Source: Bacteroides sp. MSB163
Lineage (GTDB): Bacteria; Bacteroidota; Bacteroidia; Bacteroidales; Bacteroidaceae
Length of the DNA stretch: 64,000 bases
Assembly: GCF_036416795.1 (NCBI RefSeq)
Contig: NZ_CP143867.1
Span: forward strand, 3,402,001-3,466,000
Direction of reading: 5' to 3'
Position numbers and translations under genes: made by a program. The notes beneath the pieces were generated by a model, which was not told the DNA's origin, made no database searches, and worked only from the letters and a program-made list of their open reading frames with translations. Of this stretch, positions 16,034 to 23,991 are shown piece by piece; position 1 is the first letter of the stretch, and the number at the start of each line of letters is the position of its first letter.

Positions 16034-18445
16034 TCAGAAGTCGAGCAACAGGCGGACATTAATCTGACGGGATGTCAGGTAATTGGGTACTGCAAACTGG
16101 TTATTTCGGGTGTCTGTCACCCAATAATAGGAGTTGACGTTACTGATATTTAGCAAATTGAAAATATCAACCCCCAACCAAAGGCTGCGGATGCCGCACT
16201 GATTTTCGCGTTCATTGCGGTCGATAATACAGCGGGACATACCTATATCTACACGTCGGTAAGGGGATGTATGGAATACGGCAGCCTCGCGTCCGCTATG
16301 CGGGGGACCGAAGGGAAGACCTCCGGCAAGTGTGCCTTTCAGGTTCATTTTCCACTTGCGGCTACCGGGAAAATAGTCCGTAAAATAGAGCGAAAGACGG
16401 TAGCGCTGATCGGTGGGGCGGGGGAGCCATTGTCCGTTTATTTTCTCTTCGGTTTTCATCAGGGAGAAGCTCAGCCAGGAGTCTGTTCCGGGAACAAATT
16501 CACCGAACAGTTTCATATCGATACCGGTGGCGTAACCTTTGGAAAGGTTGCGTCCGTAATAACTGATCCGTACATTATCTATATTGTAAGGGATGAGATT
16601 GCTCAACGCTTTGTAATACACCTCCATAGAGAAGCGGAACGGGCGGTCCATGGCACGGAAATTATAGTCGCCGCCTGCCACGAAGTGCAGGGAGCGTTGC
16701 GAACGTATGTCACGGTTCAGGGATACGGTAGCTATCCCGTCCACCCGGGTGGTATCCCGGAATTCTTTATAGAACGGTGCCTGGTAATAGACTCCGGCGG
16801 CTACTCTCAGGGTGAATTTCTCATTGAATGCCGGAATCAGAGCCAGGGAGGCACGCGGACTGAAAATAAATTCTTTGTTCCAGTCCCAGTAACTGCCTCG
16901 TATGCCGGCGGTCAAGGTGAATAGTCCGGCGGTAGAGCGGAAGCGGTATGTATCTTGCAGGTAAAATCCGTATCGTTTGCTGTCCGTTTCGTTGCGTGAG
17001 CGGAGGGTGTAGAATAGTTCCGGCCCTTCGGAAGTTTGCGGCATGGAGTATCCGGCAGAGTCGCGCATTTCCCATTCGCGCATCCGGTCTTTGATGCGTT
17101 CCCGTTTGAACTCCGCACCCCATTGCAGGGAGTGGCTTTTCAGCCGGTGGCGGCCTGTGATGGAATAACTTTGCACTTCTGCGGTAAGGTAATTGCGGGC
17201 ATGTTCCATGTAAGTTCCCACGCCGATGGTTTCGGAAGTTTCCTCTTCGTTGGTAGTGCCGTCTACTTGCGTTCCGCTGTCCAGGGAGTTCAGCCAGTAT
17301 TGTCCGGTGATGTCGTATGTCTCCTGTTCTTTCGTGTGGAAGGCGGAGGCTTGCAGGGTCAGGCTGTTCTGTTCGTTCAGCCGGTAGGTGGCATAAGCGG
17401 TTCCAAACAGGGTGCGGAATAAATCTTTCTCCTGTCCTTCAAAATAGACTTTAAACTCGCGTACATTGCTGAGAGTGCCGAAGCGGGTGTAGCGGTCTTC
17501 CGGCTGGAAGTTATAGCGGTTTTCTGAAATATTGCCGATGACACCTATTTCCCAACGCTTCGAAGGTGTCCAGTTCAGATAAGTCTGATAGTCGATATAA
17601 CGCGGGTCGTATTCTCCTTTTGTATCCAGCGTGCCGAGCAGATATTGGTTGGTTTTATAACGGATGCCGTTTGTCCAAGTTAGCTTTTTGGTGGCAATTC
17701 CTACGTATGCTGAGACTCCCAACAGGCTGACGGAGGTGCTTCCTTCCAGCCGTTCGGGTTTCTTGTAAGTGATGTCCAGCACGGATGACATCTTATCCCC
17801 GTACTTGGCCTCATAGCCTCCCGTGGAGAAGCCGACGGATTGTACCATATCGGGATTAATGAAACTCAATCCTTCCTGTTGTCCGGAACGAATCAGCAAG
17901 GGGCGGTATATTTCAATGCCGTTGACGTACACCATGTTCTCGTCGAAACTACCGCCGCGCACGTTGTATTGCGAACTGAGTTCGTTGTTGCTACTCACTC
18001 CGGCCTGTGTGGCTATCACGGCTTCTATGCTTCCGCCCGAAGCATCGGGGGCGAGGCGGTTTTGTTTGGTTTCTATCTGTTGGATGGTTCCGGTTTGCCG
18101 GCGACGCTCTGTTACGCTTACTTCGCCCAATTCAAAATTCATCGGGAGTAAGGTTATGTTCAGACTGATATTTCCCTGCGGACGTGCTAATTTTCGTTTA
18201 CGGGTTTGGTATCCCAGCATGGAAAAGATGACCGTTACACTGTCCCGGCTTTCGAATTTCAGTGAATACCGTCCTTTCAGGTTGCTGACTGTGCCTATAG
18301 CTGTCCCTTCCAATCGTATTGTTGCCAATTCAATCGGATTACCATTTTCATCCGTAATCGTTCCGCCTATCTTGACTGTTTTCTGGGCAAGGGCGTGAGT
18401 GGAGAATAGTATTATAAGAGATGTCAGTAACCAAAAATGTCTCAT
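16034..18445 (-). CDS. TonB-dependent outer-membrane receptor with carboxypeptidase-regulatory-like domain
   Basis: An 803-residue outer-membrane transporter. It has a signal peptide (residues 1-20), then a CarboxypepD_reg-like/CNA-B domain (KIGGTITDENGNPIELATIR, about 25-110). A plug domain follows (TGTIQQIETKQNRLAPDASG near 125, RGGSFDENMVYVNGIEIYRP near 165), then a long beta-barrel ending NVRLLLDF with a C-terminal Phe. No SusD partner and no FecR/sigma pair lies beside it, so the substrate cannot be guessed; metal or metallophore uptake is common for such orphans. The GC content is somewhat above that of its flanks. Confidence 0.9.
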   Translation of the reverse strand: MRHFWLLTSLIILFSTHALAQKTVKIGGTITDENGNPIELATIRLEGTAIGTVSNLKGRYSLKFESRDSVTVIFSMLGYQTRKRKLARPQGNISLNITLLPMNFELGEVSVTERRRQTGTIQQIETKQNRLAPDASGGSIEAVIATQAGVSSNNELSSQYNVRGGSFDENMVYVNGIEIYRPLLIRSGQQEGLSFINPDMVQSVGFSTGGYEAKYGDKMSSVLDITYKKPERLEGSTSVSLLGVSAYVGIATKKLTWTNGIRYKTNQYLLGTLDTKGEYDPRYIDYQTYLNWTPSKRWEIGVIGNISENRYNFQPEDRYTRFGTLSNVREFKVYFEGQEKDLFRTLFGTAYATYRLNEQNSLTLQASAFHTKEQETYDITGQYWLNSLDSGTQVDGTTNEEETSETIGVGTYMEHARNYLTAEVQSYSITGRHRLKSHSLQWGAEFKRERIKDRMREWEMRDSAGYSMPQTSEGPELFYTLRSRNETDSKRYGFYLQDTYRFRSTAGLFTLTAGIRGSYWDWNKEFIFSPRASLALIPAFNEKFTLRVAAGVYYQAPFYKEFRDTTRVDGIATVSLNRDIRSQRSLHFVAGGDYNFRAMDRPFRFSMEVYYKALSNLIPYNIDNVRISYYGRNLSKGYATGIDMKLFGEFVPGTDSWLSFSLMKTEEKINGQWLPRPTDQRYRLSLYFTDYFPGSRKWKMNLKGTLAGGLPFGPPHSGREAAVFHTSPYRRVDIGMSRCIIDRNERENQCGIRSLWLGVDIFNLLNISNVNSYYWVTDTRNNQFAVPNYLTSRQINVRLLLDF

Positions 18446-18595
18446 ACCTTTTCTATAACGGAGAAACTTCCCGAAACGTATATCAGGAGGTAAAAAAGAG
18501 CTTTTAACTTTGCTTCTTTATTTTTTATAGGTTAGTGTCACAAATGTTACAACTCCAATCCGGGCTTCATTCTATCTTTGCAGAAAAAATAGATT

Positions 18596-18829
18596 ATGGA
18601 ACAATTACATGCTCATGAAGTCCTTCACATGATGGAAGGCAACAGTTACTCGGAATCATCATTGAAAGAGGCAATCATCCGGAAATTCGGTGAACATCAA
18701 CATTTCTATACTTGCTCGGCAGAAGATATGGATGCGGATAAATTGATAGAGTTTCTGAAAGCGAAAGGTAAGTTTATGCCTGCTGACGATGGATTTACGG
18801 TGGATATAACGAAGGTTTGCAGCCATTAA
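18596..18829 (+). CDS. YecH-like metal-binding family protein (DUF2492)
   Basis: A 77-residue cytoplasmic protein with conserved His/Cys positions: HAHEVLHMM near residue 5, EAIIRKFGEHQHFYTCSAED near 22-41, FLKAKGKFMP near 51 and the C-terminal KVCSH. This matches the E. coli YecH layout almost end to end. The family is assumed to bind metal through the HxH and Cys residues, but its role is unknown. A -7 box TATCTTTG is at 18573-18580, only about 15 bases before the start codon, which implies a very short leader. Confidence 0.8.
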   Translation: MEQLHAHEVLHMMEGNSYSESSLKEAIIRKFGEHQHFYTCSAEDMDADKLIEFLKAKGKFMPADDGFTVDITKVCSH

Positions 18830-18896
18830 AAACGTTTGAATACACATCTACAATAAAACAATTCGTACCTTTGTAGCCGAATGCAATATTGAAACT

Positions 18897-19724
18897 ATGG
18901 GAATTGTAATAGGAATAGACGTTGGCGGAAGTACTACAAAAATTGTAGGAATCAACGGAGAACAGATACAGTCACCGATGTTTATTACTGCGACTGATCC
19001 GGTTACTTCTTTGTTCGGGGCTTTCGGGAAGTATATCTATGATAACGGTATTCAGCTTTCGGATATAGAGCAAGTGATGCTGACAGGTGTGGGTAGTGCA
19101 TTTGTAGATAGTCCATTGTATGGTTTACCCACGGACAAAGTCGATGAATTTATAGCCAATGGATTGGGAGCACGTCATGCTACGGATATTGATCAGCTGA
19201 TTGTGGTAAGCATGGGAACGGGTACTTCTTTCGTAAGAATCAACGGAGAAAAGATAGAGCATATTGGTGGTATGGCAATTGGCGGAGGTACTTTGCAGGG
19301 ACTTTCCCGCTTGTTGCTGAAGACGAATGATTTCAGGCAGATTGCAGCAATTGCCGAGAAAGGCGACGTTACCCGTGTAAACTTACAGATCGGAGATATT
19401 TGCAATCGTCCTTTGCCGGATCTTCCGGTGCATGCCACTGCTTCGCTGTTCGGAAAAGCGGATAGCAACGCTTCGCAGGAAGATATTGCAAAAGGGATTA
19501 TTTATATGGTGCTGCAAACGATAGGTGGTGCAGCAGTGTTGTCTGCGCTGAATGGTCCTATCAAAGATTTTGTCTTGATTGGTAATCTTACTAAATTTCC
19601 GCAGTGCCATGAGGTTTTTCCGAATATGGAAAAGATATATGGAGTACGCTTCCATATTCCACAATATGCGGAATATAGGACGGCGATAGGGGCGGCACTG
19701 GCGTATATCAGGAAGAACGCTTGA
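18897..19724 (+). CDS. coaW: type II pantothenate kinase
   Basis: Phosphorylates pantothenate with ATP, the first step of CoA synthesis. The 275 residues show the ASKHA fold of eukaryote-like/staphylococcal CoaW: phosphate-1 loop GIDVGGSTTKIVGI at residues 5-18, VMLTGVGSAF near 61, the second ATP motif VVSMGTGTSFVRI near 103 followed by HIGGMAIGGGTLQGLSRLLL, and a C-terminal YRTAIGAALAYI. A -7 box TACCTTTG is at 18866-18873. The window also encodes a type III enzyme (coaX, 60616-61347), so two unrelated pantothenate kinases are present. Confidence 0.9.
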   Translation: MGIVIGIDVGGSTTKIVGINGEQIQSPMFITATDPVTSLFGAFGKYIYDNGIQLSDIEQVMLTGVGSAFVDSPLYGLPTDKVDEFIANGLGARHATDIDQLIVVSMGTGTSFVRINGEKIEHIGGMAIGGGTLQGLSRLLLKTNDFRQIAAIAEKGDVTRVNLQIGDICNRPLPDLPVHATASLFGKADSNASQEDIAKGIIYMVLQTIGGAAVLSALNGPIKDFVLIGNLTKFPQCHEVFPNMEKIYGVRFHIPQYAEYRTAIGAALAYIRKNA

Positions 19725-19744
19725 TTATCCGGGTTCGTGCGTCT

Positions 19745-19880
19745 CCGTAGGACCTTTATGTCATTTCCGTGCTATCTCCGTAATTCGTCCGTATCTGCTC
19801 CGTACCAACTCCGTGTCGGCTCCGTATCAGCCCTCTTCTATAGGACACGGAGTTGATACGGAGCAGATACGGTTCCGGTA
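19745..19880. repeat. word-repeat hairpin, 'TCCGTA' type (29-bp arms)
   Basis: A series of TCCGT words fills 19743-19827. The last part, 19789-19817, is complementary to 19844-19872 over 29 bases with a single mismatch (a G-U pair in RNA). The loop contains TCTATAGG. A related element at 51893-52030 has the same loop word CTATAGG and shares the exact 17-mer CTCCGTACCAACTCCGT (here 19799-19815) on the opposite strand. The rest of the 608-base gap up to 20332 holds a promoter (19993-20029) and a structured leader (20119-20273). Confidence 0.85.
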
Positions 19881-19992
19881 TAGTTTTGAAACATCGCATC
19901 TGATTACGTAAATAATAATCTTGTCACTGATTTCCGTGATAAATATTCTTCACTCGGAAAGAAATAAAACTTGAAGTGCTTTTTATTTTTGG

Positions 19993-20029
19993 AAATTTCT
20001 TTCTGATAAAGAAATTTATTCTACATTTG
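19993..20029 (+). promoter_or_regulatory. promoter of the PEGA-FN3-LRR operon with perfect inverted repeat
   Basis: AAATTTCTTT (19993-20002), five bases, then AAAGAAATTT (20008-20017) is a perfect 10-bp inverted repeat. It lies four bases upstream of the -7 box TACATTTG (20022-20029). No good -33 TTTG lies at the usual distance, so an activator bound at the palindrome is plausible. The inferred leader of the downstream gene is about 300 nt. Confidence 0.55.
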
Positions 20030-20118
20030 CAGATGAAGTCAGGTCTGTTATAGCGATAAACGGCAAATATGACTTTATGTTTTAAGAAAAAACGCAAGAA
20101 GCGAAAAGTTATTATCCC

Positions 20119-20273
20119 CTTCTCTCGAATCTGGAAAATTCAAATGCCGTGGGATGATAGCAACAGTTTCTTCACGTCTATGTTATATATATAGGCGTGA
20201 GGGCTGTTGTCTATTACGGCATTAGGCATTTTCCAGAGCCTGAGAGAAGAATAGACAATAACAGTCCTCACGC
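20119..20273 (+). promoter_or_regulatory. structured leader with mutually exclusive stems (attenuator-like)
   Basis: Segments 20119-20150 and 20161-20181 pair with 20216-20249 and 20191-20209 to make one long imperfect hairpin around a short AT loop (20182-20190). Segment 20195-20215 (GCGTGAGGGCTGTTGTCTATT) can instead pair with 20250-20273 (AATAGACAATAACAG followed by TCCTCACGC), which is directly followed by TTTCTTTATATAAT. The two folds share strands, so they exclude each other, as in an attenuator or riboswitch. There is no reading frame for a leader peptide that I would trust. No known riboswitch class is recognised. Confidence 0.5.
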
Positions 20274-20332
20274 TTTCTTTATATAATAACCCCGTTGACA
20301 GAGGACAGACGGAAAAATAAAGAAAAACACGT

Positions 20333-21682
20333 ATGACAAACAGTACTATTGCACGTTTGTTGCCGGTGGGATTACTATTGCTATTCCTGCTTGTTGTTCC
20401 GCACTCCGCTACGGCACAAAACAAAATTCAAGTGACTTCTTTTCAGCGTATGGAGACAGACATTACAGCACGTATCACTGCTCCGCAGAGGGATCAGAAC
20501 AGTGAAATCTGCGCTCTTATCCGTATTGTTACTACTGAAAAAGACTTTATGTTTGAACCGGATGCCCTTGGTATTGTGGCGCGAGAGAATAAGCCGGGAG
20601 AAATCTGGCTCTATGTTCCCCGTGGGGCACGACGCATTTCTATCATGCACGAGAAGTATGGCGTACTCCGTAATTATTTCTATCCTGACCTGATTGAAAA
20701 GGCGACAGTCTATGAAATGGAACTTAGTGCGGGGGATGAGGCTAAGGAGATGGCTGTTGATACAAATATGCAACTTGTCGTTATGCGTCCCGAACCTGCC
20801 ATTGCGGATATTTATATTGATGACGAAAAGATGCCGACGGAGAAAGGATTGTTTACTGCTACGATGAAGAAAGGGACGCATACTTATCGGGTGGAAGCCC
20901 CCATGTATGCTCCTGAAGCTGGAATTATAGATTTGGGTAGTGAACAAAAGATTATGAGTGTTGCTCTGAAACCTCGTTTTGGCTATCTGGAAGTTTTTTC
21001 TTTGCCGGAGCAGGATGCGAAAGTCTATATTGACAACGAACTTGCCGGAGAAACGCCTTATAAGAGTGACCGTATGCCATTGAAAGATTATCAGGTTCGT
21101 GTGGAGAAAGAGTTCTTTTTCTCTATGGATAGCACCATCGTTATCACTGCCGGAGAAACAAGTAGCCTTACCTTTAAGATGAAATCCACCATTAAACCCA
21201 AAGAACCTCGCCGTACATTAGTTATGCTTGAAGCCGGTTGGCATCCTTCGCAGACCTCTTTCGGGGCTATGGTGGGTTTTGTGGCTAAAAATGGTGCCTA
21301 CGTTCGCTTCCGCAGTGACTTTGGTTCGGTTTCCGCCGATTTGGAGTGCGACGATACGGGAGCCCTGACCGGTGGAGGAAATGGTACCCCTTATTATAAA
21401 GAAGGCGTGACACAGAAAGCGCGTATGTCTGTTACCGCAGGATACATGCGCAGGATAGCCAAACCGCTTTATGCTTATATCGGTGCAGGTTATGGAAGCC
21501 GTACTCTGGCTTGGGAAACAGTTGAGGATGAATTGGTAAAGAATACCGATCATTCAGCCACCGGTGTAGCCGCAGAAATCGGTGCTATCGGGCGTTTCGG
21601 CAAATTTGCCGTTTCAGTGGGTTGTCAGACTGTGAACTTTAAATATATGGAATTAAGTGCCGGTATTGGTTTCTTCTTCTAA
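20333..21682 (+). CDS. PEGA-domain outer-membrane protein
   Basis: A 449-residue exported protein with a signal peptide at residues 1-29 (TNSTIARLLPVGLLLLFLLV). An N-terminal beta domain (30-140, WLYVPRGARRISIMHEKYG) precedes two PEGA-like repeats (PAIADIYIDDEKMPTEKGLF near 155 and YLEVFSLPEQDAKVYIDNEL near 220, the second followed by AGETPYKSDRMPLKDYQVRV). The C-terminal half (about 300-449) is glycine- and aromatic-rich with alternating hydrophobicity and ends in GIGFFF, as expected for a small outer-membrane beta-barrel. It is the first gene of a three-gene operon with the FN3 lipoprotein and the LRR protein. The function is unknown; it is probably a surface or peptidoglycan-proximal anchor. 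Confidence 0.75.
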   Translation: MTNSTIARLLPVGLLLLFLLVVPHSATAQNKIQVTSFQRMETDITARITAPQRDQNSEICALIRIVTTEKDFMFEPDALGIVARENKPGEIWLYVPRGARRISIMHEKYGVLRNYFYPDLIEKATVYEMELSAGDEAKEMAVDTNMQLVVMRPEPAIADIYIDDEKMPTEKGLFTATMKKGTHTYRVEAPMYAPEAGIIDLGSEQKIMSVALKPRFGYLEVFSLPEQDAKVYIDNELAGETPYKSDRMPLKDYQVRVEKEFFFSMDSTIVITAGETSSLTFKMKSTIKPKEPRRTLVMLEAGWHPSQTSFGAMVGFVAKNGAYVRFRSDFGSVSADLECDDTGALTGGGNGTPYYKEGVTQKARMSVTAGYMRRIAKPLYAYIGAGYGSRTLAWETVEDELVKNTDHSATGVAAEIGAIGRFGKFAVSVGCQTVNFKYMELSAGIGFFF

Positions 21683-21712
21683 ATTGATTATTTACCATTC
21701 ATTGTTAAAGGT

Positions 21713-23983
21713 ATGAAAAAACTACAATATTTATTATTATGCACTCTGTTGCTGTTGATGACAGCGTGCGAGAAAGATACGGAACCTTCAAATTTCGCCC
21801 CCGGCTTGAGTACGGGTGCGGTGTCGGATATTTATCGGGTAGGTGCTACACTTTCAGGTGGCGTGCAGAAGTCCGAAGGAACGTTGATAAAAGATTGCGG
21901 CATTCTTTATTCTGAATTACAAAGTATGGCAGAGTATACAGAGGTAAAGGTTGATATCGGAGAAGCGTCTTCTTTTAGTGTTCCTTTGCAAGGGTTGAGC
22001 CCGGGAAAGACGTATTACTACTGCGCGTATGCCAGTAGTGGTTACAGCATAGCGAAAGGTGAGGTGAAGAGTTTCGCTACTACTGAGAGTAATGCGCCGG
22101 TATTCGGTGATTTACAGGTTGGCGCTAAGAATGAAAAGAGTTTCACAGTGTCGGCCACGATTATTGACGAGGGTGGCAGTGACTTGATTCTTCGTGGATT
22201 CTGCTGGAAACCGGCGGATGGCAACAGTCCCACAGTGGAGGATAATGTGAGCAATGTGGCTCTGGAAGCCGCAGCCTTTATTTCTAAAATCAATGACCTG
22301 ACGCCGGGTAAAGAATATGTTGTATGTGCTTATGCTATCAACGCCAAGGGAGTAGGTTACGGAAAAAGCGTAACTGTTACAACTAACACTTCTACTGTGC
22401 CGGTGGTATCCAGCATCATACCGACTGATTCTACAGATACCAGTGTACAGGTAGAGGTGCGTATATTGAGTCGGGGAGAGACAGCGTTGACAGAAAAGGG
22501 CTTCTGTTGGAGTTCGGAAAGTGAGGTGCCTACCACTGCAAACTTGAAAAAGATTGTTGAGGGGGATGAGGAGACATTCAGCGCTATTATCAGTGATCTG
22601 AAGCCCGAAACAACTTATTATATACGTGCGTATGCGGTGAACGGACAAGGTGTGGGGTACGGAGACGTGTTTAAGTTTACTGCAAAGAAAGTCGATGTTC
22701 CAATATTGACAACTCTACGCGTGAGCACGTCAGATGTTTTTGTCACTGCTTTTGCACAAGTGACAAATGGAGTTTTAATTAGTCATCATGGTTTTGAGTG
22801 GACTGTTGATAAAGAGAATTTCCTGCCGGACAAATTGGGAGATAAGACTTCAAATGTAGATGTACATTTGAACGCAACCTACGATGAGGCTGATGGAACC
22901 TTTAATGGTGACATTAACGAGTTGGAGCCCAATACGACTTATTATGTACGTGCTTTTGCTTTTTCGCGTGAGGATAATGTGCTTGGACTTGGAAATATCA
23001 TAGAGTTTAAAACAAAAGAAGGGATTCCGGAGGTGCTTGGAGTTACAGTGACTGACATAAAAGAAACTTCCGCTATTGCTTCCTCCAAATTTATTCCTCA
23101 TAAGAACGGAACTACTGTTTCGCGGAGAGGCTTCTTTTATGGAATAACTTCTACACCAGCGATTGATGGTACGGAGCTAACGTCTTCTTCGGAAGGAAAC
23201 GATATCGTGGCTGCTATTAGCGGGCTGACGCCGAATACTACTTATTATATAGTGCCTTATGTGGATTATTCTAATGGTAAAATTTTTGGTAAACAGGATA
23301 CTTTTAGAACTTTGGTTGCTACAACGGCTCCGGCGGTGGGTATGACGACTGTTAGCGATATTGGTGAAAATACCGCTTCCGCATCTGCCGAGATTACATC
23401 GGATGGCAATCTGGCAATTACGGAGAAGGGCTTTTGTTATAGTATGACTAATATGATGCCTACTATAGCGGATAGTAAGGTAACCTCTTATTCGGAAGGT
23501 ACGGGTATTACTGCCGATTTGGTTGAACTTAATTCTGCGGCAGACTATTATATACGCGCTTATGCTATAAATGAAAAAGGGATAAGTTATGGTGCGGTAC
23601 AGAAGTTCTCTACAAACCCGCCTGAACAAGTTATGTTTGCTCCTACTGTAGGTGAAACAACAATCAGTAATGTTGGTGAACACTCTGTATCTGTTTTTGC
23701 CACTATCTTTTCTGATGGAGGGACAGTTGTTACGGAGAAAGGGTTTTGCTATAGTGCTACTAGCGTGATGCCTACCGTATCAGATCATAAAGTGACTTCA
23801 TCTGCAGAAGACATGGATATTGCGGCGGATTTGACAGGTTTGTCTGCCGGAACAAAGTATTACGTCCGTGCTTATGCGGATAATGGAATAGGAATAGGTT
23901 ATGGAGATGTAAAGGAGTTCACAACAGAAGCGGAAATAAAAGAACCGAATGTGGACGATATAGAATCACCCGATAAAAATTAG
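21713..23983 (+). CDS. surface lipoprotein with seven fibronectin type III-like repeats
   Basis: A 756-residue protein with a lipoprotein signal (LLLCTLLLLMTACEKD, lipid Cys near residue 19). It holds seven repeats of about 95 residues, each ending in a variant of 'T.YYIRAYA.N..G..YG....F.T' (for example near residues 105, 208, 304, 408, 510, 613 and 717). Most repeats carry 'EKGFC(W/Y)S' in the middle. The arrangement is that of Bacteroides extracellular FN3-like lipoproteins. The C-terminal tail is acidic. It lies 30 bases after the PEGA gene and 8 bases before the LRR gene, so the three are co-transcribed. Its ligand is unknown. Confidence 0.8.
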   Translation: MKKLQYLLLCTLLLLMTACEKDTEPSNFAPGLSTGAVSDIYRVGATLSGGVQKSEGTLIKDCGILYSELQSMAEYTEVKVDIGEASSFSVPLQGLSPGKTYYYCAYASSGYSIAKGEVKSFATTESNAPVFGDLQVGAKNEKSFTVSATIIDEGGSDLILRGFCWKPADGNSPTVEDNVSNVALEAAAFISKINDLTPGKEYVVCAYAINAKGVGYGKSVTVTTNTSTVPVVSSIIPTDSTDTSVQVEVRILSRGETALTEKGFCWSSESEVPTTANLKKIVEGDEETFSAIISDLKPETTYYIRAYAVNGQGVGYGDVFKFTAKKVDVPILTTLRVSTSDVFVTAFAQVTNGVLISHHGFEWTVDKENFLPDKLGDKTSNVDVHLNATYDEADGTFNGDINELEPNTTYYVRAFAFSREDNVLGLGNIIEFKTKEGIPEVLGVTVTDIKETSAIASSKFIPHKNGTTVSRRGFFYGITSTPAIDGTELTSSSEGNDIVAAISGLTPNTTYYIVPYVDYSNGKIFGKQDTFRTLVATTAPAVGMTTVSDIGENTASASAEITSDGNLAITEKGFCYSMTNMMPTIADSKVTSYSEGTGITADLVELNSAADYYIRAYAINEKGISYGAVQKFSTNPPEQVMFAPTVGETTISNVGEHSVSVFATIFSDGGTVVTEKGFCYSATSVMPTVSDHKVTSSAEDMDIAADLTGLSAGTKYYVRAYADNGIGIGYGDVKEFTTEAEIKEPNVDDIESPDKN

Positions 23984-23991
23984 AAGGAATT

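Noticed and set aside
16271..16924. Long open frame on the + strand inside the TonB-dependent receptor
   Set aside because: It is the antisense of a conserved receptor gene, has no promoter or start context, and its amino-acid composition is that of a reversed coding strand.
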